Program-made: the position numbers and the translations under genes | Notes under the pieces: generated by a model | Told to the model about the DNA's origin: nothing | The model's database searches: none | What the model saw: only the letters and a program-made list of their open reading frames with translations | Assembly: GCA_045837725.1 (NCBI GenBank) | Contig: JBEWZL010000282.1 | Coordinates: 248,001-312,000 of the forward strand | DNA length: 64,000 nt | DNA from: Vermamoeba vermiformis | Taxonomy: Eukaryota; Tubulinea; Echinamoebida | Direction: 5' to 3' | Part shown: in pieces, positions 1 to 11,600 of the stretch | Layout: the number at the start of each line of letters is the position of its first letter | Position numbering within the stretch: position 1 is the first letter of the stretch

Positions 1-1346
1 TGAGGTACCGTGGACGGAGAACCAAGCAATGGCACCGAGATCTAACGCATGATATTAGTAGTGTTCCAATAATAAAACTGCGGTGGTCTGTCAATCTTAC
101 CAGTGTTGTCAGCACTGACGAACTTAAGCAAAGTGATGGCCTTGTCAGTGTTGCCAATCTTTGACCATTGTTGTCTTTCGCTCTCAGGATTCAATTCGTA
201 AGCAGAAGGAGAACGGCTAAGAAGGGATTCGTAAGTACACAGACAAAAGTTTTGTGTGCACGTGACTTCTCGGAGTTGTACAAACGTATCTTGGAGTATT
301 AACGAAAGGAGTACATACTTGATGTTAGTGAGGGCAGTCATGACGTCAGTGTTGACGATGACACGACCGACTTGAAGTCTCTCGTGAGCGCGTTGAATGG
401 CGTTAACAATGCCATTAACGATGACTTCAAAGTTCTCATTGTGGAAGCCCCAAGTTGTGACGTCGTAAAGAGGGTACCTGTCATATAATATTAATGAGTT
501 TCATAATATATAAGGCGATAGAACGTCGTTTGAATGCCGATAGATCAAGAAGCTAAAAAAAGTAAAGATGGAAATATTTTTAGATTTAATGTGTAGCGTC
601 ATTAATCAAATAATTTTGGGAACTATAATCGTACCAGTTGTATCCACCAGGTCCATCGTGAGTGTGAGTGGCGCTAATCATGACATTCTCGATCGTGTAG
701 GTGTTGCCGTAGATATGCTCTATTGGGATTGATTAGAATTTAAATATTATGCTAAGTGATACGCGTACTCAATCGCTCTACTACGGTAAGCTTGACTGAA
801 TCAGGAGTGAAGCACAGATCTGCTGAGACGAACGCGACTCTTTGTTGAGTAAGACTGTGACATTTTAAAGTAAATAATATGCCCCTTGATTGCACGAATA
901 TGTTGCAAGTACTTACCGATCAACAACGATGTAAGCACGAGCGCGAAGACGGAAATGAAGGCCATAACCAATTTGGTTCAGCATCTGTCAAGGAAATTTT
1001 TTAATTACGGCCAATTACTTGATAATAATATTGGACTTACAGCATAGCCCATGAAACCGACTAAGTAGTGATAAAAATCATGTTAGTATCTTTTTTAGTA
1101 ATAAATCGTATAAAAGCGGATCTCGAATAAATTGTTTTTCATTTATGCCCTATTCATTATACTGTATTTACCTTCGGCTACAGGGCCAGTAATATCGTAA
1201 ATTCCTGCACCAACGAGAAACGGATTTGAATTCAAATCATCGTCAGTTTTAGTGGAGCGTTTAGCGGCATTAATTAAGCCTGATATGCATACTAATGCAA
1301 ATAAAATATATAGAGGCCTCTTAAATGGCCGGTGAGCAGTTGCCAT
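1..1346 (-). CDS. ASAH2: Neutral/alkaline ceramidase, N-terminal part (runs off the left edge)
   Basis: Hydrolyses ceramide to sphingosine and fatty acid, in the secretory pathway or at the cell surface. The start at 1346 is followed by a hydrophobic signal or anchor (PLYILFALVCISGLINA). Joining exons across short introns gives the family landmarks in order: GAGIYDITGPVAEVGFMGYA, an NQIGYGLHFRLRARAYIVV block, VAFVSADLCF, ATHTHDGPGGYNWY, NINRSPSAYELNP and SVHGTS at the edge. By family knowledge the histidines in the HTH and SVH blocks are zinc ligands. The nucleophilic serine and C-terminal domain lie outside the window, so less than half of the usual 700-780 residues is visible. One exon (1041-1060) is only 20 nt. 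The gene diverges from its right neighbour across about 195 bp, probably a shared promoter. Confidence 0.93.
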
Positions 1347-1541
1347 TGTGATCTGTCAGATAGGACAAATGAGTGAACATTGAGGACGGGCCGCCTTATA
1401 ATTTTATGCTGTTTTATAATTAAAAATATTACTTACCCTTGTGTAAGGTATATAAAGATACAAATTATTAGTCAAGACAAAGAGGAAAAGATTTTGAGTC
1501 CCAAGTAGTGGACATTTCGAAGCCATTTTCAAACAGCAACA

Positions 1542-2771
1542 ATGTTAGCGAGAATTCAATACAAAACTCTACTTAACACTACTAATGTGCTAGTTACTAG
1601 ACTGGTCAAGCGAAGATACAGCATAGAAGACAGTATTTTTGAGGATGCGAAGAGATCAGATCATTCAATTTCATCCAGGACGGCTTCCTGGCTCGAAAAA
1701 GGCTTGAAATTCGAGAATATAGGACAGGGAGTTAGTAAATTATCGTTTGCACGAGATGAAGCGAAGAATGCGCTCTCTACGCCTGTTGTGAGTGCTTTAC
1801 TCGAGGCATTAAGACTGCTAGCAGAAAAAAATGAAGAAAAATCAGAAGACGCGCCCAAAGTTGTCATATTATCGGGAGAAGGTATTTAATTTCCTCGTAA
1901 AATGTTGCAAATTGAAAAAATATTTTCAGATCTGAGCATTTACGAATATTTTGATATTTAGGTACTTATTTCTCAGCTGGAGGTGATATTTCAGAGTTAC
2001 AAAGAGCGAGGAACGAGGACGAGTTGCGGCTAATATTCAACACATTTACGCAGCTTGTAGAAACTTTTCGAAGGCTGCCTCTCGTGGTAATATCGCAAGT
2101 ACGTGTCCTGATCATAATATAGTAGTAATATCGATCCATTGGTATTGATGGCGCTTATTTCAGGTGAATGGCAGGTGCGAAGGAGAAGCATTGCAATTAG
2201 TGGGTGCGTCGGATCTGGCTATCGCTTCTAAAAGAGCAACTTTCAGTTTGCCTGGTATATAATGATAGGCGTTGTCGGCTATTATAAGCTAATATACATT
2301 ATAGGGAGCAGCTATGGCTTGATTAATCACATGGCTGCCGTCAATGTACTACGTAGCAGCGTGCACAAGAAGAAAGTTTTTGAAATGTTATTGACTGGCG
2401 AGACCATTACAGCTAGAGAGGCATTAGAATACGGCTTATTAAATACGGTACGTTAATATTGGTTTCTTGGAATGTTGACTAATGGTGCGATAGGTCGTGG
2501 ATGAGGATCGACTCGAGGACGAGACACTGCAGATAGCAAAAAAGATCGCGCGACTTGATTATGCAGTACTTGGTCTAGCCAAGAAGGTTCGTCGTAATGT
2601 TCTTGATTATGCCCGTTATACTTCTCACAATTGTCGGAATTATAGACTTTCCACGCACAATCGCAGATGCCTTTTGAAATTGCATTGCCGATCGCAGAAG
2701 AAGCGATGCTCGAGAATATTAAAATGGAGAACGTACAGCAACAGATTAGTGCAAAGTTGAGGAAGAAATAA
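1542..2771 (+). CDS. ECHDC3: Mitochondrial enoyl-CoA hydratase/isomerase-family protein, ECHDC3-like
   Basis: Crotonase-fold protein, probably mitochondrial. Six exons (1542-1881, 1962-2098, 2164-2254, 2305-2447, 2494-2586, 2646-2771) give 309 residues, the usual size. The N terminus is basic and ends in a likely presequence cleavage region (RLVKRRYS). The crotonase landmarks follow: VVILSGEGTYFSAGGDISEL for the first oxyanion-hole region, VNGRCEGEALQLVGASDLAI for the second, and FEMLLTGETITAREALEYGL. The region after LPLVVISQ and the VVDEDRLEDETLQIAKKIA helix resemble ECHDC3 more than canonical hydratase. The usual catalytic acids are not evident, as in other ECHDC3-type members, so activity is uncertain. 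The frame ends at AAA TAA, but a coding-like frame continues directly beyond the stop (next entry). Confidence 0.88.
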
Positions 2772-2925
2772 ACCGGTCAAGAAGTGGGACAAGAGATCTT
2801 TTGGTGCGGATGAGCTTGCTGACCTAAATCGGAGTGAGCGATCGAAGATTGCACGAAGATCTAGTGCCCTCGAGCTTAGTCTAAGCGATAATGACGACTA
2901 TGAAGATATTGTGTGTCTCGATTGA
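2772..2925 (+). other. Possible C-terminal extension of the ECHDC3-like gene in the +1 frame
   Basis: Immediately after the TAA at 2769-2771, the +1 frame reads on for 51 codons (KPVKKWDKRSFGADELADLN, then a charged, serine-rich tail ending DNDDYEDIVCLD) to TGA at 2923-2925. It has no ATG, and no intron of suitable length and phase joins it to the exon. The join would give LRKK-KPVKKW, which resembles the KRKPVW ending of animal ECHDC3. It may reflect a one-base sequence error, a +1 frameshift at AAA-TAA, or chance. Confidence 0.4.
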
Positions 2926-3770
2926 ATTCCGCCGCTCCTTATTAGCCTTTGCAATCTCGTAAGTGTGTTACCGTATGCATTAGGCAAGTGCGAAATTATT
3001 GCAAAGGTTTCGTTAGATCTACTTGTACTAACTTAGATAAATTCGATTGAAAAGATGTGAGTGCATTAACTAACCAGGCTTTCTTTTGTGCGATCTCGAA
3101 GATCTCTGCATGAAAACTAAGTCGATTTGTGACTTTAGTGAACAACGCTTGCGCAATAAAAGCATTCACGTACCAGGCTTATGGAAATGATAGGCAGAAT
3201 TAATATGGGCTGCTAAATATAGCTATTAAATTTGTTTGAATTGGTTTTCGGTTGCAAGTTGGTTACACTACCGGAGGAATGATGCACAACCTTACGGATT
3301 CTCGATTAGATCCATTTCTCGACTAGTGAACAGCGGATGTGGTGTGACATGTCTGAATTTAATTCCGCATCTGAGCTCAGAATTCATTATTTATCGATAA
3401 AAGCATTTCTATGCCTCCCTTTAGCGATGAAACTGAAGTTCTAGCGACGGCGAATCGTAATCTTGAATAGAATCTTTGCCATCTTCGTAATATGCGCAAA
3501 TATATTATTGCCGAAAAGAAATTGTGATGGATCGCAAACAACCATGAACGAAATGAGGCGCAACAAGCTGATCCTATATCATTAAGAAATGCGTACGTGC
3601 AACACCCATTCTTCCACGTGATTTGTCTCAAAAAGGAAACGTAATGAAGTTTTTGGCTCATTTTTGTATTTTCATCAAACTCAGCAACAGAGCCCTTCAA
3701 AAATCTTAAGTTTTGTCGGGTCATAATAGCTATTATTTGTTGTTAACTATATTAAAGCAGTTCATGGGCT
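2926..3770. other. Gap without a callable gene
   Basis: About 845 bp between the ECHDC3-like gene and the propeller gene. A 115-codon minus-strand frame (3377-3724) and two short coding-like plus-strand stretches (around 3395-3470 and 3528-3640) overlap one another. None has splice signals or similarity that I can defend. The last 50 bp must contain the start region of the propeller gene. Confidence 0.5.
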
Positions 3771-6700
3771 ATGGAAAGTTATCCCCCCAGTAAACGACCT
3801 CGTCTCGATCGTGGTGATTTTATAGAAAATCTGGAAGCAAACCAAACTCATACCTATATCGACATTACACCACACGACAATCTTCAATATGGGACGTCAA
3901 TATATCCACCTTTTGATGTACACGAACAACAGTTCATTAACAGTGGAACATCCAACCATGATCTGCTCGTTCCACCGAAACCCAACACCAGCAATGCCCA
4001 CTTTTGACCTAATGCCCATGCCTGACTATTTGCCTGCCGATGAAGAATATTCTTTCGCTCACAATAATTTATATTCGACAAACTTGAATCAGCTGATGCC
4101 AAATTCCCATCCAGTCACTGGAGAGCATTTTTATCAACCAAACCATTCGACACAAAATATACCCGCATATGGATACTCCAATTCATCGCTTCCGGCTCAC
4201 ATCCCCAACGCACCTTCTCCGAATGCAGCCCAAATATATGTAGCTCAGCAGCACGTTGCTACAACCACGACTATAGTAGACAGCGCGCAAATACACATTA
4301 ATCACCCGCCTCCGACACCTACAGTCCCTGCGCCCGTCCCCTCGCCTATTCAATCACAACAACACCTCAATGAATCGCCTTCACCCAGCAATAGCGGTTC
4401 TCCTGGTGGCTCTCGTAGTGTCTCATCACCCGAGCATAACATGCAGATGCAAAAGAAGAACGAAGTCGCATCCAGTGAAGAGGATTTGGGTTTCAAACTT
4501 TTTTGCGAGAATCCACTCGTGCTCGTCAATTACCAAGCTCCTTATATTCGTAAACAAATGAATATAACTCTTACAAAGCTATTTTTGTGCGAGAGTGATT
4601 TTGACGAGCACGAAGGGACCATTACTCTATGGAAATTTAGAGACAATACGGTCATGCTCGGTAATCCGGCTTTGTTTCCTCAAGTTCCGCCTGTAGTGCT
4701 CGAGCCATCGATGGTAATTCAATCAGACATTGTATCTCGCGTATTCAGTGACGACAAATGCCTGTATACCGTCAGTGGCGGAGATTCGCTTTGGTTGAAC
4801 TGGTGGAATCTGACCACGTTCCAAGAGTCCAGACTCAATATAACGCCGAAGCTAGGACCATTGGTAAGTTTAAATTCTACATTTCCATTTATTTTTAAAT
4901 TGAGGGCTATTCAATCACAACTGATTAACCTTTCGTTAAACTAACTGGATCCAAGTTAAATGATGGCTGAACTGCCAAGATTTTCTGGATCCGGTTTGCA
5001 TTTATTACGATCGTAAAATTCTTATATTACGAAATCTTAACGAGTTTTGACTAGCGGCAGGTTTTTCTCGCTCGAAAAATATGATTCGAAATTTCCAAAT
5101 ATATTTTTTTTTGATTTTTCGTCAGATATTTTGAAATCTCATTTCGGCGACCTCCGCCAACGAGATATTATATTAAATGGTCCTCTCAATATTTTTCTTC
5201 AATTATTAATATTAATTCTTTTTCTAACGCCGTCATTTTTTCAGAATATTGAGTTGCCCGTTACCGTGACTGCAGGCCATGTCGACAAAGACTTTATTTA
5301 TATTGCTACAATGCGCGGACACATTCTCATCTTAGACAAGGTCCATAAGAAGATAAATAAGGTCCTCAAGCTCAAATCATTAGCATTCGCTCATTCGTTG
5401 ACCAGCGGAGAGAAGTACTTATATGGTAAGTATTACTAAATATGGAAGAGAGGACACGTCACCGCAAGAGAATATCTTTCCTAATATAACCAATTTACTA
5501 GCGCGTGACCATTAATTTTCGACTTTATGGATCGAGTGCCACTCGTTAAATTTCTGCAATCACTATTCGTACTAATATGATCATTTCCTATTATAGCTGC
5601 TTATACGGATGCGTCGGTGCGGCTGTGGTACAAAACACGCAATTGGAGGAAAAAGAAACATATCTGCGTTGGTAAGTGTCAGGCGGCGTAATATTGCGTA
5701 ACTTTCATGACACTTTTTATTGATAATAATTATCATATAGTATATACTATGACTATATATAACTTCGGAAACAAAATATGAATGGAAATTTCTCAATTAG
5801 ATAATACGAATGAATTTAATGGTTTTTGAACTGACAGTTGTATTAATGACACTTTCCAAAAATAGATAAAACCAATAAGACGCCAGTGCGCGGCATTGAA
5901 CTCGATGACGCCAAGTCATATTTTGCGTTCTCGCGGCTGCTTCAAGTCAGCAACAAAATCAACAAACAGTTGCTCGAATACGGCACCGTTCGATTCGATC
6001 AAGACGTGCAGTGCTTTACTTCTGATAGGGACTTTTTATATATCGCCTTCATTGGTACGTATCACCTGGCTTAATTAACGCGACAGCATAATGCCTAAAA
6101 AGGAATTGGAACTGGACTCCAGAAAATTAAAATTGATTTTCTGTAATTCGTTCAATGAACGATACTAACAAGGTTTAATTATGATTAGGACGCATTGAGA
6201 TTAGAGCTAAACAAAGCTTGGAGTTGGTCAAGTCACTTCAGTTACAAAATCAAAATGCAATCCGTTGGATCAAGACCGACGAGAAATATCTCTACGTGGA
6301 CAGCCATCCATTGATTGTCTATAACAAAGAGACACTAGTACCTATTACTATCATGGGCGAGCCTAGTTTGGACAAGTAAGCATAATTAAATTTAAATTTT
6401 ATTTGCGTGGTCGACACTTTAACCTAATTTGGCAAGCGTCAGTTGTTAGACAGCAATTAACTAACCATTTATTTTCTAGGAACTCGGGAGTGCGATACAC
6501 GTTGTGCAATCACAAAGTGATTATTGGTGGCTGCAAAAATGGAAACGTGATGATTTGGCGACGTGACGCGAATGTTTTGATCGCGGATCTTCCGCCAATC
6601 AGATCTTCGGGGGTATGTGTTCAATAAGACTCTTATATAGTGCATTGTATTGACACTAACGACTACTATAGGAGACTGATACCTCGCAACAAGCAGTGAC

Positions 6701-8463
6701 TTGCATGTCCATGGCCGGTGACTTGATCTACGTGGGACACTACTCTGGTCTCGTGAGGTAAGCGCGATAATTTGACGATAATATATTAGCGAGTGTTACA
6801 TAATATTAAGTAACTACGATAATACTGATGACGCAATTCTACTGCCTTCCTACTGCAATTTAATTGAAGATAAAAGGAAATACGTGTGACTGACTTTATC
6901 ACAATAGTGTTAATAATAATAATAATATGTACCTCATTGAACTATGTTACTGATAACGTTTTATTTAAATCAGAGTTATCAACCGTCTGTCGTATCAACA
7001 AGATGTAGTGTACATTCAACAATCGAGCTCAGACAGTGCCATGCAGCTCGGTCACGTGACGTCAATCTTCTGTGACTCGGAGATACTCGCAGTAGGCTAC
7101 TCGACGGGACGTGTGTATTCAATTGCAGTAGCGGATCTGGTGGTCGGTGACACAACGACTGCCATGGACAACAACGCACGCAAGTCTGTCTTGCTGACGG
7201 GCGGTGTGTCTGAAGAGCCACCGCCACTCTTAGCACCTGAATTGTTGCACCAGCCTCCTGCACACGTCGTAAAAATTGCGCGGTCGGGACCTTACTTGTG
7301 CTTGCTCTCGACAAATGGTAAGTGATTGTGTCTTTGCGTGCCATAGTACCAAGTGTTCAGCTTGTCGGCTATAGCTACTCAAATAGTGCAGTTGACTGAT
7401 CTGTTGTTATTAGGCCACGTGCTCGTGTATGACATCAAGTCCCCTTCAGCACCTCAAAAGTTGACCACGCTCTCGTACGGACCTTTCAGTGCGAACACAT
7501 CGTTCTACGTTGATGACGAACACGTCTACGTGTCCACTGAGGAGACGCAAGTGTCCAGTCCTAACTCCCAGTTGCTGGGCATTGGTCCCATTAAGAAGTC
7601 ACTCGTCAAGATCTGGAATCTCCACAACTTGAATGAGTCATTCACGCTCAAGACAGACCACACTGAAGCTATTTTCAGCTTGTTCAGCGACGAGTACTAC
7701 CTCTTCACGTGCACACGACGTGGCGAGCTCAAGTTGTGGTCCAAGACCCCGACCAAGCACGGCAGACAGTTGCCCGCGAATGACTTTAGTGACTTGGGCA
7801 CGAGTCCTGAGAACAACGACATGTCGCACATGATGAACAATTGGCGCGTGGGCTCACCGCCAACTAATCGTGATGCGAATGGTCGGTCTATTCGCACTAA
7901 CGGCCTTGCTGCACGCACTGGCTTGGACCCTCAAGCCGAACAACAACAACAACAGTCCGTTGATCAGCACATGAACGGCGGTGATCAGTCGAATGGCGCG
8001 TGTTACGGTCCGTTTGGCTTAGTCAAAACTACACAGTAAGTCACCCTTGCGATAGAGCCTGTCGAGTCTAAGATTTTAACCATATGACTAGATGTAATTG
8101 GCGAGAGATTGAATGCTTCAGTCGAATGCCGTTCTCAATGATCAGCGGCGAGACGTTTTTGCCAGCGTTCAGTCTCGGTGATCACAAGTACATCAACCCG
8201 ATTGAGTTCCAGGTACGCAATCACAATTATTATACGACACTACGGGGCCTAATAATATCGTCTAGTCTCGAGCACAAATTGAGGCCAACAGTCAGACGCA
8301 AAGTCTCGTGAACAATGACAATGACTCGACTATTGTCGTGAGTCGCATGCTTAACAAGGACGGTCGATTGCCACAAGAGTTCATTCCAAAAGGCAGTGTA
8401 TTCAGCCAAGAGGAGACACCTGGGTTTGTCGTCACGCCTAACATAATTTTCAAAAACGCCTAA
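3771..8463 (+). CDS. Large nuclear-type beta-propeller (WD40-like) protein
   Basis: About 1,100 residues in roughly ten exons. The N terminus has a basic nuclear-localisation-like patch (SKRPRLDR) and then about 250 residues rich in Pro, Ser, His and Asn. From about 4480 onward the protein is a run of propeller-like repeats, for example GGCKNGNVMIWRRDANVLIA, VGHYSGLVRVINRL, DASVRLWYKTRNW, HVLVYDIKSPSAP and FTCTRRGELKLWSKTP. A late insert carries a Gln run (QQQQQ). The last exon ends with VVTPNIIFKNA before TAA. I do not recognise an orthologue; a WD40 scaffold is the safest description. The first exon breaks frame: the ATG frame stops at TTT TGA (4002-4007) and the +1 frame continues naturally (SNAHF then DLMPMPDYLPADEEY). 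Confidence 0.75.
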
Positions 8464-8628
8464 AAATAACAATAGTGAAGTGTAATTTTAGAAAAATCGA
8501 AATATCCAATGAGGTGTCGTAAAGTGACACTTTGTTGGCCGGTGAACATAGATTGTAATTAACTGCTTTTAGATGTTTATAGTGTAAAATAATAAATTTT
8601 CGTTTTTGCCATTAAAAAAAACAGTTTT

Positions 8629-11600
8629 TTATTTTTTGGCAGCAGGTGCGGTGGCCTTGGCGTAAGCAACGACAAGGTCATCACGGTCTTTCGGCGAATG
8701 TAAATGCAGTGTAATTGGCTTGGCCTTGCCTTCTGCTTGCAATTGCACCAGTTTGTCTAAGGAAAAATGATTAATATGGTGCGTTTAAGAGGCTGAAAGT
8801 GACCTACCTTCGACAGGTGTCAACGAGTACTTGTTGTTCTTGAAGATCTTTTTGAAGTATTGTTTCTGCAGTGCGGCCTTATAGTGCGTGTACAATAAGG
8901 CGTCGTTGAATAAGAACAACATGCCGTCTTTAGGCTTGCCTTTGCCCTCTGAAATTGACACTTTGAGTTCTTTGAGCAAAATTCTCGCTGGCTGTACAAG
9001 TTCTTCTTTGCAGCCGAAGATATTTTTCGTGGCCTCGACGAGCTGTTGCATAAACACAGCTTCTCGCTTCTTTTCGTTCAAATACGCGGTGACTTCTTCA
9101 ATGTTTTTGAGTGCCTTGTCCAAGTTGCCGTAGTCAGGGTGATCTTTGTCTGTGTACTTGATCAACTCGCGGATCAACATGGCGTAACGAGGCATGCGTT
9201 GTACGGGCATAATCAACAAACTGTCAATGTCTTGGTCGTTGCAAATAGGGTTGTCTCGGACTTGCTATAATTGGTAATAATGGATTAGTGCTGTGAATTT
9301 TTGCGGCATCTTTCAACGGACGTACCTCCGCAAATCGTTTGAATCTGATGTTCTTTGCCATGGCCTGTGTGGTGAGTTGATGAGCTGCTTCGTAGTTGTT
9401 GATGTAAGTCGAGTAACTCTTGAAGAAAGCAGTCTATTGCTAGCATTAGCACGGGTTTAATGTCATCGAGTGTCAGCGTACCATTGCGAGGAAGACATCG
9501 CCGATCAACTGTTTGGAAGACCAGGCACTCATGCGATTGTTGAGACCTTCCAACAACATGACATTGTACGAGTGCAGAATGGCCACGTTGCTGAAAATCT
9601 GTCTGATTTCTTGCTCAGTGATAATTGGGGCTGCTGATTTGAGCGCGGAGAGCAACGGATTTTGATATTTCTATAAAAGGCAAGTAATGAGTTTCACGGT
9701 TCATGAACGAGGTTCAGTGAATCTTACCTTCACTAAAATAGCCAAGTTCTTCACATACGAGGCTTCCGTGTCCAAAATCTCTTGAGCAATGAGTGTGCGG
9801 CGGTACTGTCGCTTGGCCTGTTCTAACTTGGCCGGGTCTAAATTACTCGGCAATGGGCGGCTTGAGGGGCTTGCGTGGCAGGTGTGCTGGGTGCAGTTAC
9901 CGGTGAGGCCACGGTCTTAGGGGCTTCAGGAATCTTGGGCAAATCAGTGCGCTCTAACACGAGTGTGTTCGGGTCTAATTTCTTAATGTCGCGCTTGGCT
10001 TTCTTTTCTTTCTTTTTGTCCTTGTGCTTCTCTTTCTTGTCCTTGTCCTTCTGCTTCTTGTCGCGCTTGTGTTTCTTGTCTTTAACTCCTTCAGCTGCTG
10101 GTTGTGCAGGCGTCGGTTCTTCATCAGAAACGTCGTACTTGTCCTTGCTCAGTGCTCTGTTCTCAATGGTATCGTCGCGCAGGTACTTCGGATCAACAGC
10201 TGGTCTAGCGTCTTGTTTGGGCTGAGCTGCAGTGGTCGTGCTTGTTGCGGCTGTGAAGTTTCAGCGGGTTTTTGTGCCGCTGTTTCCTTCGGGGCCTCCG
10301 TTTTGGGCTGAGTGGCCGTGGCTTTGTCGTCAGCTTTCTTGGTCTCTTCTGGCTTCTTAGTCTCAGTCTTGGCAGTTTCAGTCTTGACAATTGGCTCGGG
10401 CTTGGGTTGCTCTGTCTTGGTCTCTTGTGGCTTGGTCACGACAGGCTCTTTGGCCGCATCTTTCTTCGTGTCAGTCTTAGTCTCGACTTTAGGACTGGGC
10501 TCGGGCTTTTTATCTTCTTTCTTGGGCTCGGGCTTAGTCTCAGCTGGCTTGACAACCTCTGGCTTGGGCTCGGGCTTTGCTTCAACTTTGGGTTCAGGTT
10601 TCTTTTCGACTTTTGGTTCAACTTTGGGCTGTTCTGCTGCCTTGACAGGCTCGACAGTTTTGACGGGCTCAGCGGGCTTGACAGGCTCAGGAGTCTTTTC
10701 AGGTTTCTTTTCAACCTTGGGCTCTGCCTTGACGGGCTCAGGCTTGGCGGCCACTGGCTTGACATTAGCTTCTTCTGAAGAACTTTCTTCTTCGTCCTCA
10801 TCTTCGTCTTCTTTTTCGAGGTACGCTTGATAATCAGCAAATTCGTCTTTTTCGTGTTGAATCTTTTCAATTTGAGCTTGTGCTGTTTCAAAGTGTTGCA
10901 CGGACAAGTTTTGATACGCTGTGTTCAATGCAAAGTTGACTTGCGCATTTTTCGAAGCATCAGCCATGGTCTTAAGTGAGTTCAATGCCGCCAAAGATTT
11001 TTCTTGGAAATGTTGACGCACCTTGCCTGCAAGCATGAGGTGAGATTTATTATTATGCAAATTATTATTTCTCGATTTTGACTCGATGATATTGCGTACT
11101 GTTCAAGGCGAGCTTGGCCAACAACATGCCACCACGTTCTTTCAATTCATCGGACTCTTTTCCGTTCACTAAGCCCATTGCTGCATCAAGGCCGCCATGC
11201 ACTCGAATATCTTCGTTGACTTTCTCTATAATGAGGTATTAGTACTGAGCTTATGAGGTCAAAAGTAGGTGTCGAGCACGTGATTACTTGACAAGCAGAG
11301 GTTCTCTAGTGTCAAACAGGCCAATTCTTTTTGTGCTGCATTGCCTGTCTTGAGCGTGGCTACTAACATTGGCACTGCTTTGCCGTCAACAAACGCGTCT
11401 TCGTTTTCTTCAGTCAATGCAAGATTGATCAGTGCTTTCAAGGCCTCGCTCTTGACGTCGGGGTTAGGATAGCTTTGAGCCACTGGCACGATGACTTTGA
11501 TCGCGCCATTCGCTACGACTTGTTTGCGGACGTCATCTGACACGTGTCAGTCAGTTTGAGTTTGACAGGTGTCATCGACTAATGTCACTTACCGCTGTAA

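Noticed and set aside
9875-10830. Long plus-strand frames opposite the armadillo/RhoGEF linker
   Set aside because: They mirror the repetitive Lys/Glu/Pro codons of the minus-strand gene and have no splice or domain support.
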